From Chryseobacterium aureum (GTDB lineage: Bacteria > Bacteroidota > Bacteroidia > Flavobacteriales > Weeksellaceae): a DNA stretch of 64,000 bases. Position 1 is the first letter of the stretch. Each line of letters starts with the position of its first letter. Of the stretch, positions 33,659-43,560 are shown piece by piece. Location: positions 2,914,001-2,978,000 of the forward strand of contig NZ_CP034661.1 of assembly GCF_003971235.1 (NCBI RefSeq), in the 5' to 3' direction. The notes under the pieces were generated by a model. That model was not told the DNA's origin. It saw only the letters and a list, made by a program, of their open reading frames with translations, and ran no database searches. The position numbers and the translations under genes were made by a program.

Positions 33659-34438
33659 TTAGTAGGTTTTGTTGTTCGCGTCAATATAGTAGTAATTAGA
33701 GCCGTCTTTAGTGACTTCAAACATCTTACCCAGTTTCCAGCTGAAATTTCTTTTGATGTTGGCATATTCGAAGGGGACAATGATGTTATTGTTAACGTCA
33801 ATGATTCCAAATTTATCATTATTGGAAGCCACAATCATGGGATTGGCCACATCATCTCCTTCCAGAATGAAAAGATACTGATACTGGGGATAGATCTGAA
33901 ACTGTCTGTAATCCGCAGCGTTCACAAATTTTGATTTTTCAATAATTCCGTAAAAACCATTCAGAATGTATGCCTGAAATAACTGCTGTTTGTATTCTTC
34001 AAACTTACATTTTCCAAAGTCTGAATCTTTGAACTGATAGACTCTCTTCCCGGTATGATCTACGCGGTAGGAAATCATATTTTTCTCGACCGTTGCATAC
34101 TCTTTTGTTCCAAATTTCCTGATTTTTTCATTGGGAGAATTCAAAAGGTTGCAGTCTTCATAAAAAAATACAGCAATATGATATTCCGGCTGAATAATAA
34201 ATTTCCCGTTCTGGTTCACATACCCGAACTGATCTCCTTTCTTTTTGGGAATCAAAACCGGAAGATCTTTGTTCAATACTACCAAATCAGGATTAGGCTT
34301 ATTCACTGAACTTCCCTTCTGAATTGAGGTTTTTGCTACTTTCTTCACAGGATTTTTTTTCACAGATTTGGTCTGTGAAAAAGCGAAAAGCGAAATAAAA
34401 ACACATAAAACAGTCAGTCTATTTTTCATATTCGTCAT
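33659..34438 (-). CDS. WG repeat-containing exported protein
   Basis: The 259-residue protein has a signal peptide (about residues 1-22, ending in AFSQT). WG-type repeats follow: QFGYVNQNGKFIIQPEY, FYGIIEKSKF and KFGIIDVNNNIIVPFEYANI. These beta-hairpin repeats are common in Bacteroidota surface proteins. Partner and function are unknown. It is divergent from acnB with a 277-bp gap. Confidence 0.85.
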   Translation of the reverse strand: MTNMKNRLTVLCVFISLFAFSQTKSVKKNPVKKVAKTSIQKGSSVNKPNPDLVVLNKDLPVLIPKKKGDQFGYVNQNGKFIIQPEYHIAVFFYEDCNLLNSPNEKIRKFGTKEYATVEKNMISYRVDHTGKRVYQFKDSDFGKCKFEEYKQQLFQAYILNGFYGIIEKSKFVNAADYRQFQIYPQYQYLFILEGDDVANPMIVASNNDKFGIIDVNNNIIVPFEYANIKRNFSWKLGKMFEVTKDGSNYYYIDANNKTY

Positions 34439-34715
34439 ATTCCTGCAAAAGTACGACCAAAAATAGATATTATAAAATACATATTTATAAAGAATCTAAA
34501 TAATTTAATTCTCATAAAATAGTAAAATTTCGTAATTTTGGGAACATTTTGAATTGTTTGATAATTTTAAAAAACTTTTAAGAAAGTGTAGATTATGCTG
34601 ACTTTATTCGGTTAATGTTGCGTCAAAATGCGAAAACTCAAAATGTCATTAACTGTTTTATACAGACCGGTAAAGAAGAAGCAGACCTACCCTTAATGTT
34701 GAAAGACCTTCTATT

Positions 34716-37499
34716 ATGAGTATTTATAAGGATTACATCAAAGAGATTGAAGAAAGAAAAACCCAGGGACTTCATCCAAAACCAATTGACGGGGCTGAAT
34801 TACTAAGCGAAATTATCGCACAAATTAAAGATTCAGGTAATGCAGACAGACCAGACTCTCTTCAATTTTTCATTTATAACACGCTACCCGGAACGACAAG
34901 TGCAGCGGGAGTAAAAGCAAAATTTTTAAAAGAAATTATTCTAGGTGAATCCATAGTAGAAGAAATTTCCCCGGCATTTGCCTTCGAACTGTTATCTCAC
35001 ATGAAAGGCGGACCTTCTATTGAAGTATTGCTTGATCTTGCTTTAGGGAATGATCCTGCCATTGCTCAGGAAGCGGCGAATGTTCTTAAAACACAGGTAT
35101 TCCTTTACGAAGCAGATACCAACCGTCTTAAAGAAGCTTTCGAAAGCGGAAACGCAATCGCAAAAGAAATTCTTGAAAGCTACGCAAAAGCTGAGTTTTT
35201 CACTAAACTTCCTGAAGTTGCCGAAGAAATTAAAGTTGTAACATTTATAGCTGGTGAAGGAGATATCTCTACAGATTTACTTTCTCCGGGAAACCAGGCG
35301 CACTCTAGATCAGACCGTGAGCTTCACGGTAAATGTATGATTACTCCTGAAGCTCAGCAGGAAATCAAAGCGTTACAGGCAAAGCATCCTGATGCAAGTG
35401 TGATGCTTATTGCTGAAAAAGGAACCATGGGGGTAGGTTCATCCAGAATGTCCGGAGTAAACAATGTTGCCCTTTGGACGGGAAAACAAGCCAGCCCATA
35501 TGTACCATTCGTAAATATTGCTCCGATTGTGGGAGGTACCAACGGTATTTCTCCTATTTTCCTTACCACAGTAGATGTAACCGGAGGTATCGGTATCGAT
35601 CTTAAAAACTGGGTGAAGAAAGTAGACGAAAACGGAAACCCTGTTCGTAACGAAAATGGAGACATCGTTCTTGAAGAAGCGTATTCAGTAGCTACAGGAA
35701 CTGTTTTAACGATTAATACAAAAGAAAAGAAATTATATAACGGAGATCAAGAATTGATCGATCTTACCAAATCTTTCACTCCACAAAAGATGGAATTCAT
35801 CAGAGCTGGAGGGTCTTATGCAATTGTATTCGGTAAGAAGTTACAGACATTTGCATCTCAGCTTTTAGGTATTGAAGCACCAACCGTTTTTGCTCCATCA
35901 AAAGAAATTTCTCACGAAGGACAGGGACTTACTGCTGTTGAAAAGATTTTCAACAGAAATGCTGTTGGAACGACACCAGGAAAAGTTCTGCACGCCGGAT
36001 CAGACGTTCGTGTAAAAGTGAACATCGTAGGTTCACAGGATACCACAGGACTTATGACTGCCCAGGAGCTTGAATCTATGGCGGCAACCGTAATCTCTCC
36101 TACTGTAGACGGAGCTTACCAGTCAGGATGTCATACCGCTTCAGTTTGGGATAAAAAAGCTCAGGCAAATATTCCGAAACTGATGAAGTTCATGAACGAG
36201 TTCGGTCTGATTACAGCCCGTGACCCGAAAGGTGAATACCATGCGATGACTGACGTTATCCACAAAGTTCTTAACGATATTACTGTAGACGAGTGGGCGA
36301 TCATCATTGGAGGTGACTCTCACACGAGAATGTCTAAAGGAGTAGCTTTCGGAGCTGACTCAGGAACTGTTGCTCTTGCATTAGCTACTGGTGAAGCGTC
36401 TATGCCAATTCCTGAATCTGTGAAAGTGACTTTCAAAGGAAACATGAAAGAACACATGGATTTCCGTGATGTGGTACACGCAACGCAGGCTCAGATGCTG
36501 AAGCAGTTTGGAGGAGAAAATGTATTCCAGGGTAGAATCATTGAGGTTCACATTGGAACACTTCCTGCTGACCAGGCATTCACATTCACAGACTGGACTG
36601 CTGAGATGAAGGCAAAAGCTTCTATCAACATTTCTGAAGACAGTACCCTTATCGAATCACTGGAAATTGCAAAAGGCAGAATCCAGATCATGATCGATAA
36701 AGGTATGGATAATCACAATAAAGTTCTTCAGGGACTGATTGACAAGGCAAACAAGAGAATTGAAGAAATCAGATCAGGAGAGAAACCTGCACTGACTCCG
36801 GATGCCAATGCAAAATACTATGCTGAAGTAGTTGTAGATCTTGATGTGATTGTAGAACCTATGATTGCTGACCCGGATGTAAACAATGACGATGTCTCTA
36901 AGAGATATACCCACGATACCATCAGAGATCTTTCTTATTATGGAGGTGAGAAAAAAGTAGACCTTGGTTTCGTAGGATCCTGCATGGTTCACAAAGGAGA
37001 CCTTAAGATTGTATCTCAGATGCTTAGAAACCTTGAAAAGCAACAAGGAAAAGTAGAATTCAACGCTCCGCTTGTAGTGGCTGCTCCTACTTATAACATC
37101 ATTGATGAATTAAAGGCAGAAGGCGACTGGGAATTGCTTGAAAAATATTCAGCTTTTGAATTTGATGACAATGCTCCAAAAGGAGAAGCACGTGTTGAAT
37201 ACAAAAACGTAATGTACCTTGAGCGTCCAGGATGTAATCTTTGTATGGGTAACCAGGAAAAAGCTGCTAAAGGAGATACTGTTTTAGCCACTTCTACCCG
37301 TCTTTTCCAGGGAAGAGTGGTTGAAGATTCTGAACGTAAGAAAGGAGAATCTCTTCTTGCTTCCACTCCGGTTGTTGTTCTTTCTGCAATTATCGGAAGA
37401 ATTCCTAGCATTGATGAGTACAAAGCAGCTGTTGAAGGTATTGATCTTACCACTTTTGTTCCTTCTATTAAAGAATTAACAAGTACAAGCGCTCACTAA
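34716..37499 (+). CDS. acnB: aconitate hydratase B (bifunctional aconitase/2-methylisocitrate dehydratase)
   Basis: The 927-residue enzyme interconverts citrate and isocitrate in the TCA cycle, and AcnB can also dehydrate 2-methylisocitrate. The N-terminal helical domain (residues 1-160, SIYKDYIKEIEERK) is the AcnB-specific HEAT-like domain. The 4Fe-4S ligands include the cysteines in GCNLCMGNQ near the C-terminus. A TAATTTTG box at 34533-34540 could be its -7 element. A second, different aconitase gene follows. Confidence 0.96.
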   Translation: MSIYKDYIKEIEERKTQGLHPKPIDGAELLSEIIAQIKDSGNADRPDSLQFFIYNTLPGTTSAAGVKAKFLKEIILGESIVEEISPAFAFELLSHMKGGPSIEVLLDLALGNDPAIAQEAANVLKTQVFLYEADTNRLKEAFESGNAIAKEILESYAKAEFFTKLPEVAEEIKVVTFIAGEGDISTDLLSPGNQAHSRSDRELHGKCMITPEAQQEIKALQAKHPDASVMLIAEKGTMGVGSSRMSGVNNVALWTGKQASPYVPFVNIAPIVGGTNGISPIFLTTVDVTGGIGIDLKNWVKKVDENGNPVRNENGDIVLEEAYSVATGTVLTINTKEKKLYNGDQELIDLTKSFTPQKMEFIRAGGSYAIVFGKKLQTFASQLLGIEAPTVFAPSKEISHEGQGLTAVEKIFNRNAVGTTPGKVLHAGSDVRVKVNIVGSQDTTGLMTAQELESMAATVISPTVDGAYQSGCHTASVWDKKAQANIPKLMKFMNEFGLITARDPKGEYHAMTDVIHKVLNDITVDEWAIIIGGDSHTRMSKGVAFGADSGTVALALATGEASMPIPESVKVTFKGNMKEHMDFRDVVHATQAQMLKQFGGENVFQGRIIEVHIGTLPADQAFTFTDWTAEMKAKASINISEDSTLIESLEIAKGRIQIMIDKGMDNHNKVLQGLIDKANKRIEEIRSGEKPALTPDANAKYYAEVVVDLDVIVEPMIADPDVNNDDVSKRYTHDTIRDLSYYGGEKKVDLGFVGSCMVHKGDLKIVSQMLRNLEKQQGKVEFNAPLVVAAPTYNIIDELKAEGDWELLEKYSAFEFDDNAPKGEARVEYKNVMYLERPGCNLCMGNQEKAAKGDTVLATSTRLFQGRVVEDSERKKGESLLASTPVVVLSAIIGRIPSIDEYKAAVEGIDLTTFVPSIKELTSTSAH

Positions 37500-37541
37500 G
37501 AGATTGATAAATACGTCGAAAGACTATTAAATACTATATCA

Positions 37542-37588
37542 TTGGAAGATTTTGATCCTTACCGATTTAAAATCTTCCAATTTTTTGT
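37542..37588 (+). terminator. terminator after acnB
   Basis: Arms TTGGAAGATTTT (37542-37553) and AAAATCTTCCAA (37569-37580) are perfect, with a 15-base loop and TTTTTTG after. It separates the two aconitase genes into different transcripts. Confidence 0.92.
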
Positions 37589-37815
37589 TTAGAACGTTTC
37601 TATTTTAAGATAGTTACGTTTTTTTTTCGATAAAATCCGGAAAATAAATTCTAATTTTTCTTAAATTGAAAGTTATAAAATCAATTGATTTTGAAATCAA
37701 AAATGCCCTTTTTATTGATGATAGGAACGTTTTTTGATATAGACAAGTGTGATTTTTCTTTGCCGGTATCGGGGAAGGAAGCATTAACGGAAAAAGAACA
37801 AAATTAAAATACGAT
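37589..37815. other. gap between the acnB terminator and the second aconitase
   Basis: AT-rich, no gene supported. With the terminator it makes up the 316-bp spacer. It should hold the promoter of the second aconitase, but I cannot pick out a clear TAnnTTTG box. Confidence 0.4.
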
Positions 37816-40083
37816 ATGACTTTTGATATTGATATGATCAAAAAAGTGTACGAGCGTTACCCGGAAAGAATTGCTGCGGCAAGACAAATCGTGGGAAAAC
37901 CTCTTACCCTTTCAGAAAAAATTCTTTACACCCACCTTTGGGAAGGAAACGCTACACAAGCTTATGAGAGAGGAAACTCTTATGTAGATTTCGCACCGGA
38001 CAGAGTAGCGATGCAAGATGCCACTGCACAAATGGCCCTTTTACAGTTTATGCAGGCAGGAAAAGCTAAAGTAGCTGTTCCATCAACCGCTCACGCGGAT
38101 CATCTGATCCAGGCGAAAGTAGGTGCTGACAAAGACTTACAGGAAGGGATCAACAAAAACTCTGAAGTATTCAATTTCCTTAGTTCGGTATGTGATAAAT
38201 ACGGAATCGGATTCTGGAAACCGGGAGCGGGTATCATCCACCAGGTTGTACTGGAAAATTATGCTTTCCCTGGAGGAATGATGATCGGTACCGACTCTCA
38301 CACGGTAAATGCAGGAGGCTTAGGGATGGTAGCGATTGGTGTAGGTGGAGCAGATGCAGTAGATGTAATGGCAGGAATGGCATGGGAGCTTAAAATGCCT
38401 AAACTTATCGGGGTAAAATTAACCGGTAAAATGAGCGGATGGACTTCTGCAAAAGATGTGATCTTGAAAGTAGCAGGAATTCTTACCGTAAAAGGAGGTA
38501 CAGGATGTATCGTAGAATATTTCGGTGAAGGTGCTGAATCTCTATCTGCAACGGGTAAGGGTACCATCTGTAACATGGGTGCTGAAATTGGTGCTACCAC
38601 TTCTACTTTCGGATATGATGATTCAATGAGAAGATATCTTTCCGCTACGGGAAGACAGGATGTTGTAGATGCTGCTGATCAAATTGCTGAACATTTAACC
38701 GGTGATGCTGAAGTATATGCCAATCCTGAACAATATTTCGACCAACTAATTGAAATAAACCTTTCTGAACTTGCACCGCACTTAAACGGACCTTTCACTC
38801 CGGACCTGGCGACTCCTGTTTCTGAATTCAGAGCTAAAGCTGAAGCTAACGGGTGGCCGCTGGAAGTGGAATGGGCGCTTATCGGTTCCTGTACCAACTC
38901 ATCTTATGAAGATTTATCAAGAGCTGCATCCATTGTTGAGGATGCTGTATCAAAAGGAGTAAAACCTAAGGCTATCTTAGGAATTAACCCTGGTTCTGAG
39001 CAGGTAAAATTCACAGCAGAAAGAGACGGTTTCTTAAATTCTTTCAGAAAATTTGAAAATGCAAGAATCTTCACGAATGCTTGTGGGCCGTGTATCGGAC
39101 AATGGGACAGAGAAGGTGCTGAAAAAGGAGAGAAAAACTCTATTATTCACTCATTCAACAGAAACTTTGCAAAAAGAGCTGACGGTAACCCAAATACCCA
39201 CGCATTTGTAGCTTCTCCTGAAATGGTAGCTGCTGTGGCAATCTCGGGCAGACTTGATTTTAACCCGATTACAGATACTTTAACCAACGAAGCAGGTGAA
39301 CAGGTAAAACTTGACGAGCCTAAAGGTTACGAACTTCCTTCGAAAGGATTTGCAGTAGATGATAATGGATATCAGGCTCCATCTGAAGACGGTTCAGGCG
39401 TTGTTGTTAACGTAAGTCCTACTTCAGACAGACTTCAGTTACTGGAAGAATTCCCGGCTTGGGACGGTAAAAATATTACCGGAGCAAGAGTATTGATTAA
39501 AGCTTTCGGAAAGTGTACAACTGACCACATTTCTATGGCTGGACCATGGTTGAAATACAGAGGCCACCTAGATAATATTTCAAACAACATGTTGATTGGA
39601 GCAGTCAATGCCTACAACATGGAAACCAATAAAGTTAAAAACGAATTAACCGGTGAATACGGGGAAGTTCCGGCTGTACAAAGAGCTTACAAAGCAGCAG
39701 GTATTCCAACAATTGTGGTAGGAGACCAGAACTATGGTGAAGGTTCATCAAGAGAGCATGCTGCCATGGAGCCAAGACACCTTGGTGTAAAAGCAGTATT
39801 GGTAAAGTCATTCGCAAGAATCCATGAAACTAACCTTAAAAAACAGGGGATGCTTGGGATCACTTTTGCCAATGAGGCAGATTACGACAAGATCCTCGAG
39901 GACGATGTTGTTAATTTCTTAGACCTTGACCAGTTTGCGCCAGGAAAACAGCTGACTTTAGAGTTCATTCATACTGATGGAACTAAAGACATCATCATGG
40001 CCAACCATACTTACAACGATCAGCAAATTGACTGGTTTAAGGCTGGATCTGCTTTGAATCTGATCAAACAACAGGAAAAATAA
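37816..40083 (+). CDS. aconitate hydratase, mitochondrial type
   Basis: The 755-residue enzyme is of the mitochondrial-type family, not AcnB. Cluster ligands are in [10 protein letters not shown] and [11 protein letters not shown], and [15 protein letters not shown] is the swivel-domain substrate motif. It performs the citrate-isocitrate step of the TCA cycle. The start is the ATG at 37816. A perfect hairpin terminator follows. Having two unrelated-type aconitases side by side suggests different oxidative stability or growth-phase use. Confidence 0.96.
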   Translation: MTFDIDMIKKVYERYPERIAAARQIVGKPLTLSEKILYTHLWEGNATQAYERGNSYVDFAPDRVAMQDATAQMALLQFMQAGKAKVAVPSTAHADHLIQAKVGADKDLQEGINKNSEVFNFLSSVCDKYGIGFWKPGAGIIHQVVLENYAFPGGMMIGTDSHTVNAGGLGMVAIGVGGADAVDVMAGMAWELKMPKLIGVKLTGKMSGWTSAKDVILKVAGILTVKGGTGCIVEYFGEGAESLSATGKGTICNMGAEIGATTSTFGYDDSMRRYLSATGRQDVVDAADQIAEHLTGDAEVYANPEQYFDQLIEINLSELAPHLNGPFTPDLATPVSEFRAKAEANGWPLEVEWALIGSCTNSSYEDLSRAASIVEDAVSKGVKPKAILGINPGSEQVKFTAERDGFLNSFRKFENARIFTNACGPCIGQWDREGAEKGEKNSIIHSFNRNFAKRADGNPNTHAFVASPEMVAAVAISGRLDFNPITDTLTNEAGEQVKLDEPKGYELPSKGFAVDDNGYQAPSEDGSGVVVNVSPTSDRLQLLEEFPAWDGKNITGARVLIKAFGKCTTDHISMAGPWLKYRGHLDNISNNMLIGAVNAYNMETNKVKNELTGEYGEVPAVQRAYKAAGIPTIVVGDQNYGEGSSREHAAMEPRHLGVKAVLVKSFARIHETNLKKQGMLGITFANEADYDKILEDDVVNFLDLDQFAPGKQLTLEFIHTDGTKDIIMANHTYNDQQIDWFKAGSALNLIKQQEK

Positions 40084-40108
40084 GATTAATTGTTAGATTA
40101 ATTAATAT

Positions 40109-40142
40109 AAAGGCGGCTTCAATTGAAGCCGCTTTGTATTTT
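40109..40142 (+). terminator. terminator after the second aconitase
   Basis: AAAGGCGGCTTC / GAAGCCGCTTT with loop AATT, then TGTATTTT. It lies 25 bp past the stop. Confidence 0.85.
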
Positions 40143-40157
40143 AACTGTACTTTAGAT

Positions 40158-40218
40158 ATTCAATAGGGTCGGACTTTAGTCCGTTTTCTTTTTATTCAGC
40201 GCTTTAATTGGCTTTAGA
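40158..40218 (-). repeat. two-hairpin dispersed repeat, copy 3 (inverted)
   Basis: Read on the minus strand it has TCTAAAGCCAATTA, a spacer, the hairpin CGGACTAAAGTCCG (40183-40170) and ACCCTATTGAAT. The hairpin has an A-T pair where copies 1 and 4 have G-C, a paired change that keeps the stem. Confidence 0.75.
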
Positions 40219-40259
40219 TGAAACTTATAAACCGCTTGATGAAACTTAATGAGCATAAC

Positions 40260-40292
40260 AAACCTTATAGGTTTTAGAAACCTATAAGGTTT
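40260..40292. repeat. perfect 15-bp palindrome, AAACCTTATAGGTTT arms
   Basis: AAACCTTATAGGTTT (40260-40274) and its inverse (40278-40292) enclose TAG. An A run follows on the plus strand, so it is a poor terminator for either strand. It lies 10 bp beyond the stop of the TonB receptor gene. Confidence 0.8.
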
Positions 40293-40301
40293 AAAAAAAA
40301 C

Positions 40302-43046
40302 TTAAAATCTGAATTCAATTCTTGCAAACAAAAACCTTCCACCAATACCGTACTGAGAAACCTGTCTTGAATATACAAACTGATTATCTGCCGTTAATGA
40401 GCTTATATTCGGGCTTTTAGAAGGCAGGATATTCAGGATGTTATTGCTTCCGATGGTAGCGGAAATATTTTTATTAAAATCATAACCTACGGATACATCT
40501 GTTATCAGACGATTATTAAGAATAAAATGCTCTGTACTTCCTGTCACACCATCAAAATTAGCATCCAGCACATCGGCATCTGTTACTTTTCCAAAGAAAG
40601 AATTACGAAGCAGGAAAGTAAATCCGGAAACCCTTAATGTATTTGCCAAAGTAGCTTTTATGCGGGGTACCGCTTCTTCAAAATACACTCTGTTCGGCTC
40701 TGAAAAATAATTATCAATCTGGCTTACCAGTTTAAGAGATGCATGGATATCTCCGATTCTTTTCGTCTGATTAAAGTTAATTCCCAAATTATTTTCCAAA
40801 GAAATTCCAGATGAAATTTTTGAATTTTGAGATACGGTAATATCCAGTCCTTTTGTCTGAGAATCTACTGCATTCGCAAAGAAGTTAGCCGCACTAGCCC
40901 TTGCCAAATCAAAAGCGTCCTGAAGAACTGCCTGATCCGAACCCGGAGTAAAATTACCGTCAGGACGGTAGAAAAGATCCGTAAGCACTACCCTGTCTTT
41001 TATTTTTATTAAATAGGCATCTGCCGTGAAAGTCAGGCTTAGTGAAGGAATTTTCCATGTAATTCCTGTGCTGTAGGACTGTGAAGTTTCCTGCTTTAAT
41101 TTTGGAATACCCAATGCCTGCGCTGCTTCAGAATTGTTTCTGAAAGTCCCCACCTGTGTTGTTTTTCCCTGCTGAATCAGGGTAGAGGTAGAACTATAAT
41201 AGATTTGGGCTAAAGAAGGGGCTCTGAATCCGGTAGAAACGGCTCCTCTCCAGTTTAAGTTGGGAGCCAGCTTTACATTGGTTGCCAGTTTATAATTGAA
41301 TGTAGATCCGAAGTCTGAGTAATTCTCATACCGCAATGCTCCTTCCAGCAGCCATCCGTCTGTAACTTCCAACTCTGCATCAGCATACGCAGCAATACTG
41401 TTTCTGCTTCCTGAAACTGCATTCTCCGGGCTGAAGCCTGGGAAAACCTGTGCTCCTGCTGGCCTTACATTTCCAAAGAAATCGGTTACTTTTTCATTTT
41501 CAGGGGTTTTAGCGGTTACTACTCGTCCGTAAATATCGTAAGAAGCATAAGAGTTTTCTTTCCCGGCATTCACTTTATAATTTTCGTGTCGATATTCACC
41601 TCCAAATGCAATGTTCAATCCTTTCAGAACATCATATTTTTTGGAGAAATCCAGGTTCACCGTATTTTGTGAAAACTCAGATCCGCCGGCATCAAAAGTT
41701 CTTGGAGAACTGTCGGTAAGCGAAGCATTAAAGGTATTCACAACCCCAAAACCGAAGGTATTTTTTCCAAATGTATTACTGAAGTCTACATTCCATCCAT
41801 TCCATTTTCCTTTAATTCCGGCAGCCAGAGAATAATCATTTACTGTGGCTTCAATCTGAGGAAGATACCCGTTAGGAGTAACTGCATTGATGTTTCTTTC
41901 ATTATTCGGGAGTCTGTAAAAACCACCTGCATTTCCGAGACGGTAACTATAGCCTCCAAATGAATACACTTTCCAATCGTCACTCACGGGAACTTCAGCG
42001 TTGAAAAAAAGCTGCCCTGACTGTAATTTAGACTGCCCTGCTCTCAGACTGAAATCTTTTCTTTCCAATCCCCTGTAATTAAGCTCTTGTGCAGTAAAGT
42101 CTTTACCCAATATTTTTTGAAGGTCAGAAATACTGTTGGCGCCTGAAATCTGAGATTGAAAACCTGATCCGAAATAATCTACCTTCGCAGCATACTGTTT
42201 AATGGTATTGATGATCTGCTGGGTATTGGATGTATTGGTGATATTTTTATACAGACCATCAATATTCACTCCATCCTGCAATGCTCTGTAATTAATGGCA
42301 TTATACGCATTGAAAATATCTCCTTCCCTTACTCCCGCTCTGGAATAAGGATCGCGGTATTGTGCAGAACCTGTAATGTTAATGAATCCTGCTTTTCCGA
42401 TTTTTGCTCCATAATTAAGGTCTACGGAAATAGTCTGTCCGTCCATTCCTCCGGAGAAATTATTGGCAACAGGCGACGCATATCCGCCCAGAAATACCTG
42501 ACCTGAGAGTCCTAATCTTTTTTTCAATCCCAGGTTAACGACTCCTGCGATAGCATCAGAGCCATATTGGGCGGAAGCTCCGTCTCTTAAAACCTCTATT
42601 TTATCCAAAGCAAAGGCCGGAATAGCATTAAGGTCAGTTCCCACAGATCCTCTTCCCGGTGTAAGGGTAACATTAATCAGGGAAGACTGGTATCTTCTCT
42701 TTCCGTTGAGCAAAACCAATACCTGATCTGGTCCTAATCCTCGTAAAAGAGCCGGATCTACAAAGTCTGTCCCATCGTTAACTGTGTGAGAAGTGGATGA
42801 AAATGAAGGAACAATATAATTTAAAGCCTGACCGATATTGTTAGTAGGGCTTTGTTTTAAAATTTTTGATATGTTAATGATATCTACCGGAACAGGGGTA
42901 TCGGTCAATGATCTGCCGGAGCCTCTTGAACCGAGGATCACTACATCTTCTATTTTTTTAGACTGTAAGGTGTCCGTCTGTGCGTAATAAAAGGTAGAAA
43001 TAAGCGCGAGAGAGGGAACAAAGATTCTTTTTTTGAAATTATGCAT
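40302..43046 (-). CDS. TonB-dependent outer-membrane receptor with candidate SAM-sensing leader
   Basis: The 914-residue protein has a signal peptide (ending FYYAQ, residue 23). The plug domain covers about residues 30-175 (LLRGLGPDQVLVLLNGKRR, EVLRDGASAQYGSDAIAG) and a long barrel ends in FLFARIEFRF. It takes up an unknown ligand with TonB energy. Its leader of roughly 390 bases starts with a compact S-box-like RNA. If that senses S-adenosylmethionine, the cargo may be methionine, a methionine precursor or another sulfur compound; this is inference. Confidence 0.92.
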   Translation of the reverse strand: MHNFKKRIFVPSLALISTFYYAQTDTLQSKKIEDVVILGSRGSGRSLTDTPVPVDIINISKILKQSPTNNIGQALNYIVPSFSSTSHTVNDGTDFVDPALLRGLGPDQVLVLLNGKRRYQSSLINVTLTPGRGSVGTDLNAIPAFALDKIEVLRDGASAQYGSDAIAGVVNLGLKKRLGLSGQVFLGGYASPVANNFSGGMDGQTISVDLNYGAKIGKAGFINITGSAQYRDPYSRAGVREGDIFNAYNAINYRALQDGVNIDGLYKNITNTSNTQQIINTIKQYAAKVDYFGSGFQSQISGANSISDLQKILGKDFTAQELNYRGLERKDFSLRAGQSKLQSGQLFFNAEVPVSDDWKVYSFGGYSYRLGNAGGFYRLPNNERNINAVTPNGYLPQIEATVNDYSLAAGIKGKWNGWNVDFSNTFGKNTFGFGVVNTFNASLTDSSPRTFDAGGSEFSQNTVNLDFSKKYDVLKGLNIAFGGEYRHENYKVNAGKENSYASYDIYGRVVTAKTPENEKVTDFFGNVRPAGAQVFPGFSPENAVSGSRNSIAAYADAELEVTDGWLLEGALRYENYSDFGSTFNYKLATNVKLAPNLNWRGAVSTGFRAPSLAQIYYSSTSTLIQQGKTTQVGTFRNNSEAAQALGIPKLKQETSQSYSTGITWKIPSLSLTFTADAYLIKIKDRVVLTDLFYRPDGNFTPGSDQAVLQDAFDLARASAANFFANAVDSQTKGLDITVSQNSKISSGISLENNLGINFNQTKRIGDIHASLKLVSQIDNYFSEPNRVYFEEAVPRIKATLANTLRVSGFTFLLRNSFFGKVTDADVLDANFDGVTGSTEHFILNNRLITDVSVGYDFNKNISATIGSNNILNILPSKSPNISSLTADNQFVYSRQVSQYGIGGRFLFARIEFRF

Positions 43047-43098
43047 TTTATTTGTTGTTTACTTTTTGTTATTAAAAATTGTTTTTTGAGCAATACAA

Positions 43099-43124
43099 AT
43101 CCTGTAACCTAAAATATAAGGTTA
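43099..43124. repeat. inverted repeat in the leader of the second TonB receptor
   Basis: On the minus strand GTAACCT and AGGTTAC flank an AT-rich loop of about 8 bases, some 60 bases before the ATG at 43046. It could be part of an expression platform, although no T run follows. Confidence 0.45.
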
Positions 43125-43372
43125 CGATGGCTGATCGAAATGTTTGTATTATTTTTTAGGAATAGAAAAGACTAGAAACAACAACACATGCGCATGTAGA
43201 AATGGCATGAGAATATATCAGAATAATGAAGATTCACTTCATGCTCCGAGGAATAAAAGATAACTGATGTAAGGTGATTTCCCTTGTCTTTAAACATTTG
43301 ATTTTAACTTTAAAACAAAAATTCAAGATGGGTAATGATAGAATGATAAACATTTTTTCCGGAAGTTCCGGC

Positions 43373-43435
43373 TTATCGATTGCAGCACCTTGCTTGTTTT
43401 TGCAGGTTGCTATCCCATCTAGAGATTCTTGATAA
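43373..43435 (-). promoter_or_regulatory. candidate minimal S-box (SAM-I-like) riboswitch
   Basis: On the minus strand: TTATC (P1) then AAGA, a small hairpin ATCTC-TAGAT-GGGAT in place of P2, AGCAACCTGC, an A-rich loop, GCAAGGTGCT, and GATAA closing P1. The AGCAACC...GGTGCT pair of blocks and TTATCAAGA are typical of S-box RNAs. At 63 bases it is far smaller than usual (about 100): no kink-turn, pseudoknot arm or P4 can be seen. A -7 box TATCTTTG (43451-43444) puts the transcript start just before P1. A perfect CCGGAA/TTCCGG hairpin follows directly. Confidence 0.62.
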
Positions 43436-43443
43436 TTACGTGG

Positions 43444-43451
43444 CAAAGATA
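43444..43451 (-). promoter_or_regulatory. -7 promoter box of the second TonB receptor
   Basis: TATCTTTG on the minus strand matches TAnnTTTG. I see no good TTTG at -33. The predicted start is close to the first base of the S-box-like element. Confidence 0.5.
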
Positions 43452-43560
43452 TAATTATTTTGTAAATAAAAAAATATTCAGCCTAATTTTTCAATTTTCA
43501 ACATTTTAGCGTAACAAATTATATTTTTCAGCGTCTAACCGGATATCAGTAAAAAACATT

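Noticed and set aside
33636..33660. Repeated ATTCATCATT words resembling the IS630 ends
   Set aside because: There is no partner copy at an IS distance and no transposase fragment; simple-sequence similarity is more likely.
43234..43446. A 70-residue minus-strand open frame before the TonB receptor
   Set aside because: It covers the S-box-like RNA and the predicted transcript start; its composition is that of the RNA, with no family signal.
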